From Poriferisodalis sp965226645 (GTDB lineage Bacteria; Actinomycetota; Acidimicrobiia; Acidimicrobiales; Poriferisodalaceae): a stretch of 64,000 nucleotides of DNA. How positions within the stretch are numbered: the first letter of the stretch is position 1; every line of letters starts with the position of its first letter. The notes below the pieces were generated by a model that had not been told where the DNA came from, made no database searches, and worked only from the letters and a program-made list of their open reading frames with translations. The position numbers were made by a program, and so were the translations under genes. Below, piece by piece: positions 7,824 to 17,300 of this stretch. The stretch covers positions 682,001 through 746,000 of the forward strand of contig CBDDDL010000001.1 of assembly GCA_965226645.1 (NCBI GenBank), written 5' to 3'.

Positions 7824-9171
7824 GGCCCTTCGTCTTTTGTTGGGATGATGGGGGGTTGAGGGTCCGTTTGTAGGGGTCGAGGCCCTGCTGGGATCGGTGT
7901 TTGGAGACGCCGAACCCTGGAGGGCCTCGATGGCGAGTGATGTTGTGTCGGTGCGGCTGTGGCTGCCGCGCATCAAAGTGGAGGGGGTCGTCGTCGACGC
8001 GCCGGAGGAGCTGGTGGTGCGGGTGTGCTCGACGGTGCGCCGCCCCGGATGCCCCGATTGCGGGGTCCCGAGCGGGAAGGTTCATGACCGCCGGGACAAC
8101 AAGATCCGCGACTTGGAGGTGTCGGGGCGGCCGGTGACGCTGATCTGGGAGCGGCGGCGGCTGGTGTGCGAGCCGTGCGGCAGCCGTTTCGTCGAGGGCC
8201 ATCAGGGGTTCGAGGGCCGCGTCACGGCGCGTCTGGCGCGCCGGCTGGTCAAAGACGCCCGTGCGATGACGGTCAACGCGGCAGCCAAACGCCGCCAGGT
8301 GAGCTGGAAGCTGGTGAACTCGCTGGTGGTCGCATGGGCGGGGCTGGTCGGCGAGCACCGCCGCCGGCAAAGATGCCGGGTGCTGGGGGTGGACGAGACC
8401 TCGATCCGCAAGCGGCACCGCTACGTGACGGTGATCGTCAACGGCGACACCGGCGAGGTGCTCGCCATGGTGCCCCACCGCGACGCCCAGGCGTTCAGCG
8501 GCTTTCTGGCCGCTCAAGGGCCCCGATGGTGCAAAGCCGTGAAGGTCGTCGTCTCCGACGGCTCCAAGGCGTACAAGGCCGCGATCGATAAGCGGCTCGG
8601 CCACGCCCGCCATGTGCTGGACCGGTACCGGGTCATCAGATGGTTCGCGGCGGGGCTCACCGCGGTGCGCCGCGACGTGCAGCGCCGCCCCGAGGGCTCA
8701 GTGCCCGCGTTCGACCGCGACGTGTTCAGGTCCAGGTTCTTGCTGATGCGCCGACCCGACAAGCTCGCAGCGGCCGAACAGGCACGCCTCGACGCGTTGT
8801 TCGCCGCCCATCCGCGGCTCAACCCAGCCCCGGAAGCGCTCGGCGAGCTGCACAACCTCTATCTCGCCGACGACCGCAAGGGCGCCCTCGAGGCGCTCGA
8901 CCGGTTCGCTGACATCTACCGCACCGGCGACATCCCCGAGTTCAGCAGCATCGTCGACACGTTCTTGGCGTGGCACAACCAGATACTCGACCAGCACCAC
9001 GCCGGGCGGCCCCCCAACGGCCGCATCGACCGCACCAACAACCTGCACCCGAGTCCTGCGACGCCGAGCCCACGGCTTCACCAACTACGCCAACTTCGAA
9101 GCCCGCGGCCTCCTCCTAACATGAACCCCGCCGAGCCCAGCAGCCCGAATCCCAAAAAAAGACGAAGGCTC
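7824..9171 (+). mobile_element. ISL3-family insertion sequence, copy 1
   Basis: A 1348-bp element flanked by an exact 8-bp duplication AGGTGTTG (7816-7823 and 9172-9179), the ISL3 hallmark. Imperfect terminal inverted repeats of about 23 bp begin GGCCCTTCGTCTTTT on the left and GAGCCTTCGTCTTTT on the right complement. It lies in the first recognition domain of hsdS. A related copy is at 18851-20192. Confidence 0.95.
7930..9124 (+). pseudogene. ISL3 transposase with a C-terminal frameshift
   Basis: The frame starts MASDVVSVRLWLPRIKV and carries an N-terminal zinc-binding region (CPDCG, later CEPCG) followed by the DDE transposase core (LGVDETSIRKRH, VVVSDGSKAYKAAID). Near 9050 the frame leaves the family sequence after RIDRTNNL; the +1 frame then continues with RAHGFTNYANFEARGLLLT and stops at 9124. 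One extra cytosine explains this. In the actual frame translation runs past the IS end and stops in the target duplication at 9180. Only the last 25 residues are altered, so activity is uncertain. Confidence 0.85.
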
Positions 9172-9380
9172 AGGTGTTGACACCAGGTTCCTATACTACG
9201 CAACCCTAAACCCCACGTTCTGGCCCCGCCGCGGAGCGGCCCAACCTTTTATATCGAAAGGAGACGCCCAACGAATTCCACTTACCTTGCCGTCCCTCGA
9301 AACCCAAAGAGCCGTTGTGGCGATTCTGCATCTATTCGACGATCTGATCGAGAACAATCGGCGACGGATTGAGGTTCTAG

Positions 9381-10402
9381 ATGATTAGTTCCAAGGGGTC
9401 GGGTCCACCGGTTGTGGGGTGAGGGTGTCCAAGCTCGGGGTGTGTATTCACGCTTCGATCTTGGAGGTTCTCAGCATGGGCCCGGACTTGGACACCCTCG
9501 CGACCGCACTGTATGTGAGGATCGATGACCTGTTGGCGCAGAATCCTGGGTGGGCGCCGCAGCGGCCTGTGGTGGGGTTCGCCCCGAAGCTGTCGGACGC
9601 GGAGCTGGTCACCCTGGCGGTGATCTCGGCGCTGCTGGGCTATGACAACGAGTCGCAGTTCGTGCGCTACGCGAAAGCGCATCTGGGGCCGTGGTTCCCC
9701 TATCTGCCCAACCGCGACGGCTACAACAAGCGGCTGCGGCGCAGCGGCGAGATGATCGCTCGGGTGAGGGAGTGTCTCGCACGCGAGTGCGAGTCGTGGC
9801 ACGACGACGTGTGGCTGGTCGACTCCACCCCGGTCGAGTGCGGCACCAGCCGCGAGACCCAAAAGCGCTCTGACCTCGCGGGATGGGCCCAATACGGCTG
9901 GTGCGCGTCGCATTCGCGGTACTTCTGGGGTCTGCGGCTGCATCTTGTGGCCACCCCGTCGGGGCTGCCGGTCGCGTTCGCTCTCGCCGGCGCGAAAGCC
10001 GACGAACGTGACGTCTGCGCGGCCATGATCGCCGCGGCCGGGATCGCCCGGCCCGGCCAGACCCTCATCGCCGACAAGGGCTACCGCTCTGCTGCGTTCG
10101 AAGCCGACCTCAACGACGCCGGCATCACCGTGCTGCGCCCTGCCACCCGATCCGAACCCCCACGGCCCGGCGCCAGATTCCTGCGGCCCCTGCGCCAGAT
10201 CATCGAATCGATCAACCAGACCCTCAAAGGCCAGCTCAGCCTCGAACGCCACAAAGGACGCACCCGCTCCGGCGTCGCCGTGCGCGTCCTCACACGGCTC
10301 CTCGCCCTCACCGCCGCCATCTGGCACAACGAGACCCACCGACACAGCCGACCAGCACGCTCACTCACCTCCTACGACCACTAACCCCTTGGAACTAATC
10401 AT
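9381..10402 (+). mobile_element. IS982-family-like insertion sequence, copy 1
   Basis: A 1022-bp element bounded by CTAG on both sides (9377-9380 and 10403-10406). The ends are a near-perfect inverted repeat: ATGATTAGTTCCAAGGGG on the left and the same as complement on the right. A second copy at 39021-40041 has the same ends and the same CTAG target. Family is assigned from the transposase. Confidence 0.92.
9476..10384 (+). CDS. IS982-type DDE transposase
   Basis: About 302 aa from the ATG at 9476 (MGPDLDTLATALYVRIDD), preceded by a GGAGG. Motifs include DVWLVDSTPVECG, ALAGAKADERDV, LIADKGYRS and the C-terminal ESINQTLKGQLSLERH with the catalytic glutamate. It looks intact, unlike the copy at 39 kb, and could be the functional source. 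Confidence 0.88.
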   Translation: MGPDLDTLATALYVRIDDLLAQNPGWAPQRPVVGFAPKLSDAELVTLAVISALLGYDNESQFVRYAKAHLGPWFPYLPNRDGYNKRLRRSGEMIARVRECLARECESWHDDVWLVDSTPVECGTSRETQKRSDLAGWAQYGWCASHSRYFWGLRLHLVATPSGLPVAFALAGAKADERDVCAAMIAAAGIARPGQTLIADKGYRSAAFEADLNDAGITVLRPATRSEPPRPGARFLRPLRQIIESINQTLKGQLSLERHKGRTRSGVAVRVLTRLLALTAAIWHNETHRHSRPARSLTSYDH

Positions 10403-10405
10403 CTA

Positions 10406-11576
10406 GTGTCATGTTTGTTTAGTTAGTCGCGTTATCATGGTGGGGCGGCAGCGTGGCTGCGGCAGGCGATGATCGGAGGCAGACATGGGTGCAAGGCGGG
10501 GACGGCCGACGGCTGTGATCGTGCTGGACGACGAGGAACGCGAGACGCTGGAGCGGTGGGCTCGGCGCCCGAAGTCGTCCCAGGCGCTGGCGCTGCGGTG
10601 CCGGATCGTGCTGGAGGCGGCCGAGGGCCGCTACAACAAAGACATCGCCGCCGAGCTGGGGTGCCATCCCGCGACGGCGGCCAAGTGGCGCTCGCGGTTC
10701 GCCGAGCGCCGCTTGGACGGGCTCTGCGACGATCCGCGGCCGGGTCCGCCGCGCACCATCGACGACGCCGCCGTCGAGAGGGTGATCGTGCTCACCCTCG
10801 AGAGCACGCCGGCGGACGCGACGCACTGGTCGACGCGGTCGATGGCCAAAGCGGTGGGCATCTCGCCGTCGTCGGTGCACGCCATCTGGGGGGCGTTCGG
10901 TCTCAAGCCCCACCTCGCCGAGGATTTCAAGCTGTCCCCGGACCCGCAGTTCATCGACAAGGTCCGCGACGTCGTGGGGCTGTACCTCAACCCCCCAGAG
11001 GCCGCGGTCGTGCTGTGCGTGGACGAAAAGACCGGCATACAGGCCCTGGACCGCACCGCCCCGATCCTGCCGCTGATGCCCGGCACGCCCCAGCGGCGCA
11101 CCCACGACTACCGCCGCCACGGCACCACCAACCTGTTCGCGGCGCTCGACACCGCCTCGGGCAACGTCATCACGTCGATGACACAACGGCACCGCTCAGA
11201 AGAGTTCAGAAAGTTCTTGAACCTCATCGACAAAGAAGTCCCCTCCCACCTCGACGTCCATGTCGTGCTCGACAACGTCTCCACCCACAAGACCCCCGCC
11301 GTCAAACGCTGGCTCGTCGCGCACCCCCGCTTCAAGCTCCACTTCACCCCCACCTACAGCTCCTGGATGAACCTCGTCGAGCGCTGGTTCTCAGAGCTCA
11401 CCACCAAATGGCTCCGACGCGGCACCCACACCAGCGTCAAAGACCTCAAAGACTCCATCAACACCTGGGTCGAAAACTGGAACGACGACCCCAAACCCTT
11501 CGTCTGGCGCAAGACCGCAGACCAGATACTCGACAACCTCGCCTCATATATCCACCGAATTCCCCAGACAGGACAC
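10406..11576 (+). mobile_element. IS630-family insertion sequence
   Basis: A 1171-bp element between two TA dinucleotides (10404-10405 and 11577-11578) inside CTAG, the known IS630/Tc1 target. Ends are GTGTCATGTTTG on the left and complement GTGTCCTGTCTG on the right. It sits immediately after the IS982 element, sharing its right CTAG. Confidence 0.9.
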
Positions 11577-11579
11577 TAG
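10485..11579 (+). CDS. IS630-family transposase
   Basis: A 364-aa protein: N-terminal winged HTH (AAELGCHPATAAKWRSRF), then a DDE core with VLCVDEKTG, VVLDNVSTHKTP and YSSWMNLVERWFSEL. All three catalytic acids are present and the frame is intact. The stop codon TAG (11577-11579) is not in the element: it is supplied by the TA duplication plus the G of the target CTAG. Confidence 0.93.
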   Translation: MGARRGRPTAVIVLDDEERETLERWARRPKSSQALALRCRIVLEAAEGRYNKDIAAELGCHPATAAKWRSRFAERRLDGLCDDPRPGPPRTIDDAAVERVIVLTLESTPADATHWSTRSMAKAVGISPSSVHAIWGAFGLKPHLAEDFKLSPDPQFIDKVRDVVGLYLNPPEAAVVLCVDEKTGIQALDRTAPILPLMPGTPQRRTHDYRRHGTTNLFAALDTASGNVITSMTQRHRSEEFRKFLNLIDKEVPSHLDVHVVLDNVSTHKTPAVKRWLVAHPRFKLHFTPTYSSWMNLVERWFSELTTKWLRRGTHTSVKDLKDSINTWVENWNDDPKPFVWRKTADQILDNLASYIHRIPQTGH

Positions 11580-11756
11580 GTGGCTGGTGCCAAATGGGGT
11601 TGGGTGGCGTGTGCGGTGTTGGTGGTGTGCGACGGTTCGGGTTGTTGTGGGTTGTGAGGGTCTTGCCGCGGGGCTGGGAAACCGATTCCTTGGGTCTGCG
11701 ACAAGCCCGGAGCGGTTCAGGTGGCTGGCTGGTGGCTGGTTCGGGCGGTGTTGGGG

Positions 11757-13513
11757 TCAGGCGAGGGCCCATCGGGTGGGTTGGGAGTGCAGGCCGAGCG
11801 TTGCGAGGCGCGCCAGGTTGACAGCAGCGGCGAGCAGGTTGAAGTCGGCGTCGACTTTGGGGCGGCCTCGCACGCGGGCTCTGCGGCCGCCGTGCCATCG
11901 GCGTTTGAGGTGGGCGAGCCTGCGCTCGACTATGGGCCGGGTGGCGTGGTAGTCGGCTTTCCAGGCGGGGTCGCTTTGGCGTCCTCGGGCGTCGGCGAGG
12001 ACGGCTTCGTGTACGCCGACGCGGATGGTTCTGCCGTTCTTGGCGTTTGTGCACAGGTGGCGCTGTTCGCAGTCGGCGCAGGCCCCGGCGAAGCGGGCGG
12101 TGCCGTCGCCGCTGGGTGCGCGGCGGATCTGCACGCTGATCCCTGCGGGGCATGTGACGGTGTCGGCGTCCAGGTCGACGCTGAAGCGGTCCTTGGGGTA
12201 GAGCCCGCCGCGTCCGGCGGGCGGCTGGGTGCGGCATCTGGAGTTGATGCGCTCGTCGACCAGCAGCTGCTGGAACTCGCCGCTGCCATAAGCGCTGTCC
12301 CCGTACACCGTCGGGCGTCCCTCGAACACATCCACGACCACGCCGACACCGGTGCCTGTGCCTGTGCCGTCGGTGTCTGTGCCGTCGGTGTCTGTGCCTG
12401 TGTCGTCGGTGCCGGTGCCTGTGTCGGTGTCGGTGCCGTGGGTGTCTGTGCCGTCGGTGTCGGTGCCTGTGTCGTCGGTGTCGGTGTCGGTGCCGTGGGT
12501 GTCTGTGCCGTCGGTGTCGGTGTCGGTGTTGAGGATGTCTTTGATGAGTGCTGCGGCGGTGGAGCCGTCGGCGGCGTTGCCGGCGGTGACGGCGGTGTCG
12601 GTGATGATCTCGGAGTCGGGATCCACAGCGATGTGGCCCTTGTAGCCGTCGAAGCCTCCCGCGGTGCTCTTGCGGCCGTGGCGGGCGTCGGATCGACCGT
12701 GGAGATGACACGGCCCGCTGCGACACGACGCGCGATGCGCATCCGCCCGTCGGGGCACTCCTCGAGGTCCTGGCCCAGGACCGCTGCCAGCAGCTCAACC
12801 GCCTCGGCGGCGGGAGCGCTCAAGTCCCGCCCCTGCATCGCCGCGAGCACCGCCGAGGCGTCCGCGGCGAGCCCTGCCACCAGCGCCTCGCGCGCAGCCC
12901 GGTCCTCCCAGTCGCAATCAGGCTTCGCGCCCGACGCGTAAGCGTCGCCGCGGCAAAGCACCGCCCGCAGCTGCTGCTCAAAGCCCCCCGCAGCCGCCGC
13001 CGCCAACGCCCGACGCACCGCGCTCGCCAGCATCGTGACAGTGTCCTGAGTGGCCACAGCGTCATACACCGGCGCCGAGTCGAGCACCCGCCGCAACGAC
13101 AGCGCCCCCGCCTCGCGGGCCGCGTCGAGCGTCACATCGAAGATCCGCCTCGGGTTCGCCGAAGCCGCCAGACGCGCCCGCATGCCCACCAGCACCGTAT
13201 GGCTGAACCCCCCAGAATCGAACGCCAAACCACCGCACGCGTACTTCCAGCGCGCATCGAACTCGAACGCCGTGACCGCCTCACGATCAGACAACCCGAA
13301 CCAGCGCTGGAGCACCATCACCGACGCCACCACCCGCGGCGCCACACTGCGACGCCCACGCGAAGAAAACAGATCAGCGAACAACGAATCCGCGAACAAC
13401 CGATCCCCCTCACGGAACAACAACCCGAAAATCGACCCCTCCGCCACCCTGCCCCCCACAAAACCAGTACCGGCGAACAAATCAGCCTGACACTCCGACA
13501 CCCCGACCGTCAC
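11757..13513 (-). pseudogene. IS1182-type transposase, frameshifted, with Thr-Asp repeat expansion
   Basis: The N-terminal frame (LFADLFSSRGRRSVAPRVVA, RWFGLSDREAVTAFEFD) is typical of IS1182 transposases. After ISTVDP near 12690 the conserved continuation DARHGRKSTAGGFDGYKGH is in another frame; a single-base change explains it. The second frame runs to 11757 with VYGDSAYGSGEF and a cysteine-rich segment CAGACADCEQRHLC-like. Between them lies a stretch of Thr-Asp/Thr-Gly repeats of about 60 residues not expected in the family. Programmed frameshifting cannot be excluded but no slippery heptamer is evident. Confidence 0.8.
12347..12530. repeat. GT-rich hexamer minisatellite inside the IS1182 transposase
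   Basis: About 184 bp made of imperfect units such as GTCGGT, GTCTGT and GCCGTC in varying order. On the minus strand it encodes a run of Thr-Asp and Thr-Gly pairs within the transposase catalytic region. All units are multiples of 3, so expansion keeps the frame. Confidence 0.85.
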
Positions 13514-14321
13514 GACAACAACCTCCCCGCCGCACCAAACCACACACCCGTAACTATGCCACCAACCAACACCACGCACCCATGAAAAACACCAGCCACC
13601 TAGAGGAGGTATCTAGGTTGTTGTATCGGGAGTGGTTCGTGGCCTTCCGGTTCCCTGGGAATGAGGATGTCGAGCTAGTCGACTCCGATCTCGGCCCAAT
13701 CCCCGAGGACTGGGACTATGCAAGACTCTCGGATCTGGTCTCCACACAGTACGGATACACAGAGTCTGCAAGCCTGGATCAGGTGGGGCCGCACTTCCTT
13801 CGTGGAATGGACATAAATAAGACCAGTTTCATCGATTGGGCATCTGTGCCGTTCTGCCCAGTCTCCGAGTTCGATCACCAGAAATTTGCGGTACAAATAG
13901 GTGACGTATTCGTCATTCGGATGGCAGACCCCGGCAAGGTCGGTATTTGCGAACGGGAGATCGATGCTGTCTTCGCTTCGTATCTGGTGAGGTTGCGGCC
14001 AACCAACGATCGGATCACTCAGTACTATCTTTTCTTCACTCTTAGCGATAATCTCTATCAGGGGTGGGTCAGTGGCGCCAGCACGGGCGCAACTCGGAAG
14101 AGCATCAGTGCCAAGGTGATGACTGAACCGTCAATCGTCGTTCCAAGTAAGGAGATTCTAGGACGATTTGACGATGCCGTACGTCCCTTGAGATCGCTGA
14201 TGAACAATCTTCTCGAACAAAATGTGGTGCTTCGCGGGGCTCGCGAACTGCTCTTGCCCCGCTTGGTTTCTGGCGAGCTGGACGTGTCGGAGCTCGAACT
14301 TGAGTTGGAGCCGTTGGGGGT

Positions 14322-17300
14322 GTGAGCGCGGGACGCCTCACCGAGGATGAGCTGGTCGAGCAGCCGGCGCTGCGACTGCTGGCGCAGCTGGGCTGGGAGG
14401 TGGCGTCGGGGTTTGAGGAGACTCTCGGGCCGGCAGGCACGCTCGGCCGTGACGCCCAATCGGTACCCGTCCTCGGTCACCGCCTTCGAGACTCGCTGCG
14501 CAACCTGAACCCCGGCGTGCCGGATTCGGCGCTTGAGAAGGCCGCCGAAGAGCTGGTCGCGGACCGGTCGGCGATGGATCGGGTTCGGGCGAACCGCGAG
14601 GTCTATGCCCTGCTGCACGAGGGCGCCAAGGTCGAGTCGACTGGCAGCGACGGCACGCGCCAGGCAGTCACGGTCCGGTTCATCGACTGGAGCCACTCCG
14701 ACGAGAACGACTGGTTGGCGGTTTCGCAGTTCTGGATTATCGGTGACATGTACAAGCGGCGTGCCGACGTGGTGTTGTTCGTCAACGGCATCCCGTTGGT
14801 GTTCATCGAGTTCAAGGCGTCGCACAAGAACGTCCGCGACGCGTACGACGCCAACCTTCGCGACTACCGCGACACCGTCCCGCACCTGTTCTGGTTCAAC
14901 GCTTTCGTCGTCCTCTCCAATGGCGCCGACACGAGGGTCGGCTCGACGTTTGCGCCTTGGGCCAATTTCGCCGAGTGGAAGAAGATCAACTCTGAGGGTG
15001 AGCAAGGCGTCGTCTCGTTGGAGACTGCGCTGAGAGGCACGTGCGAACCGCACCGGCTGCTGGACTTGGCCGAGAACTTCGTCGCCTTCACCGAGTGCCC
15101 CGGTGGCCTCGTCAAGGCGTTTGCCAAGAACCACCAATTCCTGGGGGTGAACAACTCGCTGGAGGCGCTGAGAGAGCTGAAGCAGCGGGAGGGCCGGCTC
15201 GGGGTGTTCTGGCACACCCAGGGTTCGGGCAAGTCGCTGTCGATGCTGTGGTTCACCCAGAAGGTGCTGCGCAAGGAGCCCGGCAACTGGACGTTCGTGT
15301 TGGTGACCGACCGCAAGGAGCTCGACGAGCAGCTGTACGGGCAGTTTGCCGATTCCGGAGTGATCACCACCGGCCAAGAGGTCCACGCCGAGACGTCGGC
15401 CCATCTGCGCGAGCTGTTGGGGCAGGACCACCGGTACGTGTTCACGTTGATCCACAAGTTCATCCCGCCCGTGAAGGGCCAGCCGATGCCGGTGCTGTCC
15501 GAGCGCGACGACATCGTGGTGATCACCGACGAGGCCCACCGTTCCCAGTACGACACGCTGGCCGCCAACATGCGCCTGGCGTTGCCCAACGCTTCGTTCC
15601 TGGGATTCACCGGCACCCCGCTCATCGCCGGTGAGGAAGAGCAGACCCGTCGGGTGTTCGGCGACTACGTGTCGATCTACAACTTCCGGGATTCGATCTC
15701 TGACGGCGCCACGGTTCCGCTCTATTACGAGAACCGCATCCCCGAGTTGCAGCTCACCAACGACGACTTCGACGATGAACTCGAAGACCTGCTCGAAGAG
15801 GCCGAGCTGGACGAGGCACAAGAGCGGGCGGTTGCGCGGCGGTTCTCGCAGCAGTACCAGCTGATTACGCGTCCGCAGCGTCTCACCGAGATTGCCGCGG
15901 ACCTGGTCCACCACTTCGTCAACCGGGGCTTTCGGGGCAAGGCCATGTATGTGGCCATCGACAAGGCCACCGCTGTACGGATGTACGACCTGATCGAAGC
16001 CGAGTGGGCCAGCTACCTGGCCGACCTCGAGAGCCGACTGGCGGACACGGCCGAGTTGGAGCGCCCGCATCTGGAGTCGCTCATCGAGTTCATGCGCTCG
16101 ACCGACATGGCCGTGGTGGTGTCGCAGGCCCAGAACGAATTGGCCGACATGGCCGACGCCGGGCTCGACATCGCAAAACACCGCAAGCGGATGGTGGACG
16201 AGGACCTCAACTCGAAGTTCAAGGACCCCGACGACCCGTTCCGTCTGGTGTTCGTGTGCGCCATGTGGCTGACCGGGTTCGATTCGCCGTCGACATCGTC
16301 GGTCTACCTCGACAAGCCGATGCGGAACCACACGCTGATGCAGACCATCGCCCGGGCCAACCGAGTGTTTCCCGACAAGGACAACGGCCTCATCGTCGAC
16401 TACGTGGGCGTGTTCCGGAACCTCGAGAAGGCCCTGGCCATCTATGGCGCCGACCGCACCGGCTTGGGCGTCGATTCGCCGATCCGGCCCAAGGATGACT
16501 TGGTCGACGAGCTGCACGCTGCGCTGTCGGAGGCCGCCGAGTTCTGCGAGGTCCATGACATCGACCTCGACGACATGGAAGGCGCTCGGGGTTTCGAGTT
16601 CATCGCCCTGCAGAAGGCCGCCGTTGAGTCGCTGCTGATTGACGAGCAGACCCGTCGCCGGTACGTGTCGTTGGCCCGCCAGGTCCGCAAGACCTTCAAG
16701 GCGCTGCTGCCGGATCCTGCGGCAATGGCCGTCACTCACCGGGTGGCGGTGATCCGGTCGATGGCGACGAAGATCGAGTCGTCGTCTGAGTCGCCTGACA
16801 TCCGCGGCGTGATGGACTCGGTGTCGGATCTGTTGGACCGATCGGTCGGGGCCAAGGAGTACATCATCCGCAGCACCGGTGGGGCCGATCCGCTGATCGA
16901 CCTGAACCAGCTCAACTTCGAACAACTCGCCCTGCGCTTCGCCGCCAACAAGCGCACCGCGGCCAAGGCCATCGAGAAGGACCTGGAGCAGCGGCTCGAC
17001 GAAGCGGTGCGCAAGAACCCGACCCGGCTGGAGCTGGCCGAGCGGTTCCGGAAGCTGATCGAGGAGTACAACGCCGGCGCTCACAACCTGGAGGAGTTCC
17101 TCCGCCGACTCAAGGCCATCAACGACGAACTGACCGAAGAAGAACAGCGTGCGGTTCGCGAAGACGCGAGCGAGGCCGAACTGGCGATCTTTGACCTGCT
17201 CACCAAACCCGAGCCCGAGTTGAACGCGGCCGAGGCGACGAAGGTGAAGGGCGCGGCGAAGAAGCTGCTGGAGCACATCGAGGAGAAGCTGGTTCTCGAC

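Larger units (their letters stand above)
11580..13599 (-). mobile_element. IS1182-family-like insertion sequence
   Basis: A 2020-bp element with 10-bp terminal inverted repeats GTGGCTGGTG (11580-11589; complement at 13590-13599), flanked by CTAG at 11576-11579 and 13600-13603. It is the third element stacked at this CTAG of hsdS. The transposase is on the minus strand. Confidence 0.88.
7562..14325 (+). pseudogene. hsdS: Type I specificity subunit, interrupted by four IS elements
   Basis: Three coding pieces remain: 7562-7823, 9180-9380 and 13604-14325. Joining them after removing the insertions and one copy of each target duplication gives 1185 nt, an uninterrupted frame of 394 aa, a normal HsdS size. 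The first half-domain ends in the typical helix LFDDLIENNRRRIEVLEEV, the second in RELLLPRLVSGELDVSELE. The last 4 nt overlap hsdR (GTGA). As it stands the gene cannot yield a full subunit, so the system should lack sequence recognition unless another HsdS exists elsewhere. The orphan 3' piece still encodes a complete second target-recognition domain of about 240 aa. Confidence 0.93.

Noticed and set aside
12347..12530. Possible CRISPR-like or regulatory repeat
   Set aside because: Units are 6 bp, without spacers, and encode a Thr-Asp run inside a transposase.
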